Assembly (NCBI RefSeq): GCF_004796535.1
Contig: NZ_SPHY01000013.1
Location: 1 to 64,000 of the forward strand
Length of the DNA stretch: 64,000 bases
Direction of reading: 5' to 3'
Origin: Sphingomonas flavalba
GTDB lineage: Bacteria > Pseudomonadota > Alphaproteobacteria > Sphingomonadales > Sphingomonadaceae
The number at the start of each line of letters is the position of its first letter. The first letter of the stretch is position 1. Shown in pieces: positions 58,374 to 64,000 of the stretch. The position numbers and the translations under genes are program-made. The notes under the pieces are model-generated. The model saw only the letters and a program-made list of their open reading frames with translations, ran no database searches and was not told where the DNA came from.

Positions 58374-60347
58374 TCAACTCCTCGCTGCAAGTGCCGCAAC
58401 GATCTGCGGCGTGATCTGGTCGGGCGTCAGCCCGAACGCGCGGAACAGGTCCGCCGCCGGCGCCGAGGCGCCGAACCGGTCGATGCCGAAGCGCAGCCCG
58501 CGGCGCCCGACATAGCGTTCCCAGCCGATCGTCGTGCCCGCCTCGATCGACACGAGCAGCGCGTCGTCGGGCAGGGTCGCGTCGCGATAGGCCTGCGGCT
58601 GGGCATCGAAGCGTTCCCAGCACGGCATGGACACGACATCGGCACCGATACCATCGGCTTCCAGCCGGTCGCGCACCGCGACGGCGATCTCCACTTCCGA
58701 GCCGCTGGCGACCAGCACCACCCGGCGCGCGGCGTCGGCGGCGCGCAGGCGGTAGGCGCCCTTCGCCGAGCGGTTCTCGTCCGCCTCGGTCCGCAACTGC
58801 GGCAGGTTCTGGCGGCTGAGCGCGAGCAGCGACGGGCCGTCGGCCCGGTCAAGCGCCAGCGCCCAGCATTCGGCCGTTTCGACCGCATCGCACGGCCGGT
58901 AGACGTCAAGGTTGGGGATGACGCGCAGCGCCATCAGATGCTCGATCGGCTGGTGGGTCGGCCCGTCTTCTCCCAGCCCGATCGAATCATGGGTCATCAC
59001 GTGGACGACACGGGCGCGCTGCAACGCGCCGAGGCGGATCGCCGCGCGCGAATAGTCGGAAAACACCATGAAGGTGCCACCATAGGGGATGACCCCGCCG
59101 TGCAGCGCCATGCCGTTCATCGCCGCCGCCATGCCGAATTCGCGGATGCCGTAATTGACGTAGCGTCCGGCATAGTCGGTGCGGTCGAGGACGGTCAGCC
59201 CCTTGGTCCGGGTGTTGTTGGAACCGGTCAGGTCGGCCGATCCGCCGACGGTCTCGGGGATAGCGGCGTTGATCGCCTCCAGCGCCAGTTCGGACGCCTT
59301 GCGCGTCGCGACCTTGACCGGGCTGGCGAGCAGCCCGGCGACGTGGCCGGCGATGCTCCACTCGTTCGGCAGGGGGCCGTCCATGCGGCGGGTGAATTCG
59401 GCGCTGTCGGCATGGCCGGCCAGCCGCGCCGCCCAGTCGGTGCGGGCCGCCGCGCCGCGCGCGCCGAACCCTTCCCACGCCGCCTTGATCTCCGCCGGGA
59501 TCTCGAACGGCGGGTGGCTCCAGCCCAGCGCGGCGCGCGCCGCCGCCACCTCTGCCGCGCCGAGCGGCGCGCCGTGGGTGGCCGCCGTGCCCTGCTTGTT
59601 GGGCGCGCCGCGACCGATGACCGTGCGGCAGGCGACCAGCGACGGGCGCGGATCGGCCAGCGCCGCGTCGAGCGCGCGGGCGATGCCGGCCGGATCGTGG
59701 CCGTCACAGGCGACGACATGCCAGCCGCCGGCGGTGTAGCGCGCGGCGATGTCCTCGCTGGTCGACAAGCTGGTCGCGCCGTCTATGGTAATGCGGTTAT
59801 CGTCCCACAGCACGGTGAGCCGGCCGAGGCCGAGATGCCCGGCCAGCCCGACCGCCTCGTGGTTGATGCCTTCCATCAGGCAGCCGTCGCCGGCGATCAC
59901 CCAGGTGCGATGATCGACCAGCGCGTCGCCGAATACCGCGTTCAGGTGGCGTTCCGCCGCCGCCATGCCGACGGCGGTGGCGAACCCCTGGCCGAGCGGC
60001 CCGGTCGTCGTTTCGACCCCGGCCAGCTCGAAATTCTCCGGGTGGCCAGCGCACGGGCTATGGAGCTGGCGGAAATTGCGGATGTCGTCGATCGTCGGCC
60101 GCGCATAGCCCGACAGATGGAGCAGCGCGTAGAGCAACATCGAGCCATGGCCGGCGGACAGCACGAATCGGTCGCGGTCCGGCCAGCGCGGATCGGCGGG
60201 ATCGAATTTCAGATAGTCGCGGAACAGCACGGTGGCGACGTCGGCCATGCCCATCGGCATGCCGGGATGGCCGGAATTGGCCGCTTCCACCGCATCCATC
60301 GCCAGTGCCCTGATTGCGTTGGCGAGCTGGTCATGTGCAACAGTCAT
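58374..60347 (-). CDS. tkt: Transketolase
   Basis: A 657-residue thiamine diphosphate enzyme of the pentose phosphate pathway. [53 protein letters not shown], the TPP motif [12 protein letters not shown] to [10 protein letters not shown], and [20 protein letters not shown] with RPCDAVET give the three domains. ATG 60347 starts the conserved N-terminus. It is first in the tkt-gap-pgk operon, and its promoter must lie in the 155-base gap to the divergent gene at 60503. Confidence 0.97.
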   Translation of the reverse strand: MTVAHDQLANAIRALAMDAVEAANSGHPGMPMGMADVATVLFRDYLKFDPADPRWPDRDRFVLSAGHGSMLLYALLHLSGYARPTIDDIRNFRQLHSPCAGHPENFELAGVETTTGPLGQGFATAVGMAAAERHLNAVFGDALVDHRTWVIAGDGCLMEGINHEAVGLAGHLGLGRLTVLWDDNRITIDGATSLSTSEDIAARYTAGGWHVVACDGHDPAGIARALDAALADPRPSLVACRTVIGRGAPNKQGTAATHGAPLGAAEVAAARAALGWSHPPFEIPAEIKAAWEGFGARGAAARTDWAARLAGHADSAEFTRRMDGPLPNEWSIAGHVAGLLASPVKVATRKASELALEAINAAIPETVGGSADLTGSNNTRTKGLTVLDRTDYAGRYVNYGIREFGMAAAMNGMALHGGVIPYGGTFMVFSDYSRAAIRLGALQRARVVHVMTHDSIGLGEDGPTHQPIEHLMALRVIPNLDVYRPCDAVETAECWALALDRADGPSLLALSRQNLPQLRTEADENRSAKGAYRLRAADAARRVVLVASGSEVEIAVAVRDRLEADGIGADVVSMPCWERFDAQPQAYRDATLPDDALLVSIEAGTTIGWERYVGRRGLRFGIDRFGASAPAADLFRAFGLTPDQITPQIVAALAARS

Positions 60348-60502
60348 GGCGGTTCCCGTCTGGGATCGCCACGACGGCGATCGATCGGCGCGGCGAGTCG
60401 CCGGCAAGCGCGCGATCCTTTGTCCCGCGCATCGCGATGCGTCAACCGCCACGCCTTCGCGAGTCGCTTGCTCCGTGCGTTGGACGTGCTACTTAAGATT
60501 CC

Positions 60503-60694
60503 ATGACAGACGATCGTCTCATCATCGCGATCGGCCGGCTGGAACGGGCGCTGACCCGCGCCGAGACCGCCGCCGACCGCACGGTGCGTGACGCGACGCT
60601 GGACCAGGATCTGGCGGCATTGACCAGCCGACACGAAAAGCTGCGCAGCCGGACCCAGGAGGCGATCGACGCGCTCGATCGATTGATCGGCTGA
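60503..60694 (+). CDS. Small coiled-coil protein upstream of zapA
   Basis: A 63-residue charged helical protein (ALTRAETAADRTVRDATLDQ, then LRSRTQEAIDALDRLI) that should form a coiled coil. It sits 21 bases upstream of zapA, an order repeated in sphingomonads, so a link to cell division is plausible. It recalls DUF4164-type proteins of the same position, but the identity is not certain. Confidence 0.75.
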   Translation: MTDDRLIIAIGRLERALTRAETAADRTVRDATLDQDLAALTSRHEKLRSRTQEAIDALDRLIG

Positions 60695-60715
60695 CCGCGA
60701 TTTCCGGGGGTGCCC

Positions 60716-61066
60716 ATGGCGGAAGTGAATCTGGAGATCGGCGGACGGTACTACGCCGTCAGCTGTCGTGACGGCGAGGAGGATCATCTGCGCCGCATCG
60801 GCCAGATGGTCGACGCCAAGGCGGCCGAAGCCAGCGCCAGCGCCGGCGGGCTGAACGAGGTCCGCCAACTGCTGTTCGCCGCGCTGCTGCTCGCCGACGC
60901 GCTGAACGACGCGGAAACGGCGCGCGCCGGCGTCATCCGCGTCGCTGGGGCGCCCGCATCCGGCGGCGCCGCGCCCGATCCCGGCGTCGCGCTGGCGATC
61001 GAGCGGCTGGCCGAGCGGGTCGAGCAGGTCGCCGACAGGCTTGAGGGAACGGCGACGAGTACCTAG
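60716..61066 (+). CDS. zapA: Cell division protein ZapA
   Basis: A 116-residue FtsZ-associated protein. The opening VNLEIGGRYYAVSCRDGEE and the helix from HLRRIGQMVDAKAAEASASA onward fit ZapA, followed by a dimerisation coiled coil. ATG 60716 is chosen with GGGGG at 60706-60710 just upstream. 6S RNA follows directly, as in other proteobacteria. Confidence 0.92.
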   Translation: MAEVNLEIGGRYYAVSCRDGEEDHLRRIGQMVDAKAAEASASAGGLNEVRQLLFAALLLADALNDAETARAGVIRVAGAPASGGAAPDPGVALAIERLAERVEQVADRLEGTATST

Positions 61067-61072
61067 ATTGGG

Positions 61073-61232
61073 CGAGACGGGTACTGCCCGGTGCGCGCCT
61101 TTCATATCCCTGAGGCGATTACACATCCAAGGGGGCTGTCTCTTGGCGGGCCCTGGCCCGGTAACATGGCCCCCACCTGACGTTTATGGCGTCAGTGGAT
61201 ATTCCGGCAAACGGCCATGGCGGTCCCGTCAC
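61073..61232 (+). ncRNA. ssrS: 6S RNA
   Basis: The ~160-base stretch between zapA and the 5-formyltetrahydrofolate cyclo-ligase gene is the usual home of 6S RNA. It can close on itself: GACGGG and ACTGCC (61076-61088) pair with GGCGGT and CCCGTC (61219-61230), and the middle is a long irregular hairpin with GGGCCCTGGCCC and CTGACG/CGTCAG stems (the latter at 61178-61195). 6S RNA mimics an open promoter and binds sigma-70 RNA polymerase. Exact ends are approximate. Confidence 0.8.
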
Positions 61233-61273
61233 CCGCCCTTCCCTCCCGCCGCCGGGCAGCCTATTCTGACCGG

Positions 61274-61861
61274 GTGAGCGATTTTCCGACCAAATCCGCC
61301 CTGCGCCGGGATGCCCGCGCCCGCCGCGACGGCTTTGTCGCCGGGCTCGACCCGCGCGCCGCCGCCCTCGCCTTCAGCACCCCGCCGGGGCCGCTGCGCG
61401 CGCTGATCGACGCGGCGAATACCGTCGCCGCCTATCTGCCGATCGCCAGCGAGGCCGATCCGGCCGCGCTCGTCGCCTTCACCGCGGAGCGGGGCAGGCA
61501 GGTCGCCCTGCCCTTCGTCGAGAGCCGGGCGGTGCCGCTGCGCTTCCTTGCCTGGGCGCCGGGCGCGCCGCTGGTCGACGGGCCGTTCGGCCTGCGCCAG
61601 CCGGATTACGCCACCGCCAAAGAGGTCGCGCCGGACCTGATCCTGGCGCCGCTGGTCGCGTTCGACCGGCGACTGCACCGCGTCGGCCAGGGCGGCGGCC
61701 ATTACGACCGCGCCTTCGCCCGCTACCCGGACGCGATCCGCGTCGGCGTCGCGTGGAACATCCAGGAGGTGCCGTTCGTGCCCGACGAGCCGTGGGACAT
61801 CGCGCTCGACGCGGTGCTGACCGAGCGCGAATGGATCGCGCGCGACCGGGGCACCGCGTGA
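61274..61861 (+). CDS. fau: 5-formyltetrahydrofolate cyclo-ligase family protein
   Basis: A 195-residue enzyme converting 5-formyl- to 5,10-methenyl-tetrahydrofolate with ATP. KSALRRDARARRD is the N-terminal phosphate-binding part; PLVAFDRRLHRVGQGGGHYDR is the family signature. GTG 61274 is taken as start because the conserved sequence begins there and earlier in-frame codons would enter the 6S RNA. It overlaps the next gene as GTGA. Confidence 0.92.
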   Translation: MSDFPTKSALRRDARARRDGFVAGLDPRAAALAFSTPPGPLRALIDAANTVAAYLPIASEADPAALVAFTAERGRQVALPFVESRAVPLRFLAWAPGAPLVDGPFGLRQPDYATAKEVAPDLILAPLVAFDRRLHRVGQGGGHYDRAFARYPDAIRVGVAWNIQEVPFVPDEPWDIALDAVLTEREWIARDRGTA

Positions 61862-62064
61862 AGCCGAACTGGCGCAAGCCCGCCGGGATGCTGATGATCC
61901 TGGCGCTGATCGCGCTGTGGTCCGCGCTGGTCGTCGGCTTTTCGGACGTGATCGGGGCGCTACCGGCGCTGGCCCAGGCGCCGATCTACCTGGTGCTCGG
62001 CATCGTCTGGATCCTGCCGCTGAAGCCGCTGCTGCGCTGGATGGAAACCGGGCGCTGGCGCTGA
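61858..62064 (+). CDS. DUF2842 domain-containing small membrane protein
   Basis: A 68-residue protein with two membrane helices (GMLMILALIALWSALVVGF and APIYLVLGIVWILPLKPLL) and a tryptophan/arginine end, MDUF2842 pattern LPLKPLLRWMETGRW. The GTG start (61858) overlaps the cyclo-ligase TGA as GTGA, so it is co-translated. Function unknown; the pairing is common in alphaproteobacteria. Confidence 0.85.
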   Translation: MKPNWRKPAGMLMILALIALWSALVVGFSDVIGALPALAQAPIYLVLGIVWILPLKPLLRWMETGRWR

Positions 62065-62103
62065 TCGAGAAGCATGGAAGGCGCTGCGCCATCCATCGGT
62101 GGA

Positions 62104-62180
<77 letters not shown>

Positions 62181-62240
62181 TTGCGCGTGGAGCGGGCCAA
62201 CTAGGGTAGCCGCCGAAGGCTGTCAAGCAATGCGCCGGCC

Positions 62241-63458
62241 CTAATCGTCGTCCGCCGCGTCCTCGTCACCGCCGACATGGGTCAGCGTGCCGTCCTCGAA
62301 CAGGAAACCGGCGATATCCGGCTTGCCGGCGGCTCCGACGATCGTCTGGATGATGATCAGCAACGGCACCGCCAGCAGCGCGCCCGGCGTGCCCCACACC
62401 CAGCCCCAGAAGCTGAGCGAGAGCAGGATCAGCAGCGGGTTGATGGTCAGCCGGCGGCCGAGAATCAGCGGGGTGATCACATTCGCCTCGACCGTGTGGA
62501 AGGCGATCTGCACCGCCGCCGGCAGCAGCGCCCAGCTGATGTCGTTGAACGTCATCAGTCCGCCCAGCGCCATCAGCACCGCGGCGAGGATCGGGCCGAG
62601 ATAGGGGATGTAGTTGAGCAGCGCGACGATGCCGCCCCACATCAGCGGGGACGGCATGCCGAGCGCCCAGACCGCCGCCGCCACTGCCAGCCCAAGCCCC
62701 AGGTTGATGATGGTGATCGTGCCGATATAGGCCGACGTCGCGTCGACGACGTTCTGGATCACCCGCGCGGTCGCCAGCGCGCCGTCGAAGCTGCCGCGGC
62801 TGGTGATCGTCCAGCGCCTGAGGCGGGTCCAGCCGGACAGGAAGAAGAAGATGACGAGCAGCACGAACAGCAACTGGATCGCCGCCGACGGCGCCGAGGA
62901 GACATAGGCCATCAGCGAGGTCGGCGCCGCCACCGCCTCCGCCTGCGCCGCCGCGACCGGCCCGGCGACCAGCATCCGCATCGTGTCGTCGACGAAACGC
63001 TGGAGGTTGGCAAAGGCGTCGATCAGCGGCGCGATATTGGCCTGGATCTGCGGAATGCGTTCGGGCAGCGCCTGGAACCAGGTCGTCGCCGGCACGACGA
63101 TCGCCGCCAGCGCGATATTGGCGAGGGCGATGAAGATCAGCAGGCAGGCGAGCGCGGCCAGCCCGGACGGCACCCGCCGCCGCTCCAGCCATTCGAGCAG
63201 CGGTACGAAGGCGATTGCGACGACCAGCGCCGCCGTCACCGGCAGGAAAAATTCCGCCCCCGCCTTCAAGGCGAACGGCAGGCCGAGCAGCAGGCCGGTG
63301 CCGGCGATCAGGGTCAGCGAGGCGAGCAGGCGGTCGCGGCGGCGGTCGACATAGGGGCGGTCGGCGACCGGCGCGCGCACCGTCTCGGCCGGTGTCGGAT
63401 CATGACCGATCACCGCGTCGAGCGCTGCTTCGCCGATCGTTCGCCTGTCCTCCCTCAT
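62241..63458 (-). CDS. AI-2E family transporter (PerM-like permease)
   Basis: A 405-residue membrane protein with about eight helices in the AI-2E pattern: a cluster of helices at residues ~45-125, a cytoplasmic helical part, then TIINLGLGLAVAAAVWALGMPSPLMWGGIVALLNYIPYLGP (residues ~250-290, a family mark) and FHTVEANVITPLILGRRLTINPLLI. Members export varied small molecules or act as sodium/proton antiporters; the substrate is not predictable. The C-terminus is acidic (DEDAADDD). It stands alone downstream of tRNA-Asp on the same strand. Confidence 0.9.
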   Translation of the reverse strand: MREDRRTIGEAALDAVIGHDPTPAETVRAPVADRPYVDRRRDRLLASLTLIAGTGLLLGLPFALKAGAEFFLPVTAALVVAIAFVPLLEWLERRRVPSGLAALACLLIFIALANIALAAIVVPATTWFQALPERIPQIQANIAPLIDAFANLQRFVDDTMRMLVAGPVAAAQAEAVAAPTSLMAYVSSAPSAAIQLLFVLLVIFFFLSGWTRLRRWTITSRGSFDGALATARVIQNVVDATSAYIGTITIINLGLGLAVAAAVWALGMPSPLMWGGIVALLNYIPYLGPILAAVLMALGGLMTFNDISWALLPAAVQIAFHTVEANVITPLILGRRLTINPLLILLSLSFWGWVWGTPGALLAVPLLIIIQTIVGAAGKPDIAGFLFEDGTLTHVGGDEDAADDD

Positions 63459-63625
63459 CCGCCGGTTCTTGGCCTCGTCGCCGGGCCGCCGTCAATGCCC
63501 GCGCAGCGGCGGCCGCGAACGGAAAATCGGGCGAGCCGTCGCGCGCGACGGGTGGACGCCGGACGCGGCCGGGTTATGACAGGGCCATCCGCCGAAAGGC
63601 ATGCCATTTTCGGGAGTTCCCGCCC

Positions 63626-64000
63626 ATGTCACCGCATATCTCACCGCTCAAGACCGTCCTGCTTGCCGGCGCGATCGCGCTGCCCGGCACGCTGGCCGCC
63701 CAGCCGGCCCCCCGGTTCGACACCGCGCGGATCAGCGCCGACATTCGCACCCTTGCCGACGATTCGTTCGAGGGGCGCGGTCCGGCAACCGCCGGCGAGG
63801 CCAAGACGATCGCTTTTCTAATCGACAAGATGAAGGCCGCCGGGCTTGAACCGGGCGGCCCGGCGGCGAACGGCGTGCGCGGCTGGACCCAGGACGTGCC
63901 GCTGCTGCAGGCCGACATCGCCGGTACCCCGACGGTATCGATCACCTCCAACGGCAAGGCCCGCGCGCTGACCCAGGGCGAGGAGATCGCGATCCGCGCC
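63626..64000 (+). CDS. N-terminal part of a probable M28 family metallopeptidase (3' end outside window)
   Basis: 125 residues are visible before the window ends. A signal peptide (LKTVLLAGAIALPGTLAAQPA) is followed by FDTARISADIRTLADDSFEGRGPATAGEAKTIAFLIDKMKAAGLEP, whose 'LADDSFEGRG' pattern is a hallmark of secreted M28 peptidases before their PA domain (partly quoted here). The metal-binding residues lie outside. GGGAG at 63613-63616 precedes ATG 63626. Confidence 0.8.
   Translation, partial: MSPHISPLKTVLLAGAIALPGTLAAQPAPRFDTARISADIRTLADDSFEGRGPATAGEAKTIAFLIDKMKAAGLEPGGPAANGVRGWTQDVPLLQADIAGTPTVSITSNGKARALTQGEEIAIRA

Noticed and set aside
62277-63821. 514-residue plus-strand open frame antisense to the AI-2E gene
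   Set aside because: It is an Arg/Gln/Asp-rich shadow of a clear membrane protein gene.

Overview
The window is a 64 kb stretch of a GC-rich chromosome from an alphaproteobacterium, most probably of the order Sphingomonadales (Sphingomonas or a close relative). The reasons are the family set (DUF1476, DUF1467, DUF2842, DUF2336, DUF4230 proteins), the order nuoA-N followed by birA, coaX and an RNase J gene, the order zapA, 6S RNA, 5-formyltetrahydrofolate cyclo-ligase, the grxD/bolA pair and the GC-rich hairpin repeats. It is almost entirely core-genome DNA: no integrase, transposase, phage gene or CRISPR array is visible. Coding density is very high and many neighbours overlap by 1-4 bases (ATGA, GTGA, TGATG), so much of the window must be read as long co-translated operons.

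Layout. 1-7.1 kb: the tail of a solute-binding protein gene, a DUF4112 gene, a frameshifted RNase T2 gene, NAD biosynthesis (nadA, nadC), a DUF4230 protein with a metallo-beta-lactamase-fold hydrolase, and a BlaI-type repressor/M56 peptidase pair with its operator. 7.1-16 kb: a noncoding stretch with a sigma-54-like promoter and strong hairpins, grxD/bolA/DUF1476, a quinone reductase, leuC-small ORF-leuD, a serine hydrolase, a CoA-transferase operon interrupted by a phosphatase lipoprotein gene, and a CsbD protein. 16-25 kb: a thiS-thiG fusion, aroQ, accB, accC, arsC, a truncated haemoglobin behind an NsrR-like operator, comEC, gltX and gltA.

25-31.6 kb is the least conventional part. A histidine-kinase-like protein without the phospho-accepting histidine, a DUF2336 protein, a membrane protein with a nucleotidyltransferase-like N-terminus and an Hpt-like protein whose histidine is a tyrosine lie together on the minus strand. 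Divergent from them is a 754-residue membrane-anchored coiled-coil protein whose layout recalls polarity factors such as TipN. This is the best candidate in the window for an undescribed system.

31.6-50 kb: the complete respiratory complex I operon (nuoA-N, minus strand) with an extra 49-residue membrane protein gene between nuoE and nuoF, a 28-bp-arm hairpin inside the operon, and a tail of birA, coaX, rnj and a DUF1467 gene. 50-60.3 kb: suhB, efp, thiE, an O-methyltransferase, class I aldolase, a phosphate transporter with a Nudix-DUF47 fusion, then pgk, gap and tkt. 60.5-64 kb: a small coiled-coil gene, zapA, 6S RNA, fau, a DUF2842 gene, tRNA-Asp, an AI-2E family permease and the start of an M28 peptidase gene.

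All functions are assigned from motifs, length and gene order read by eye; no database search was run.
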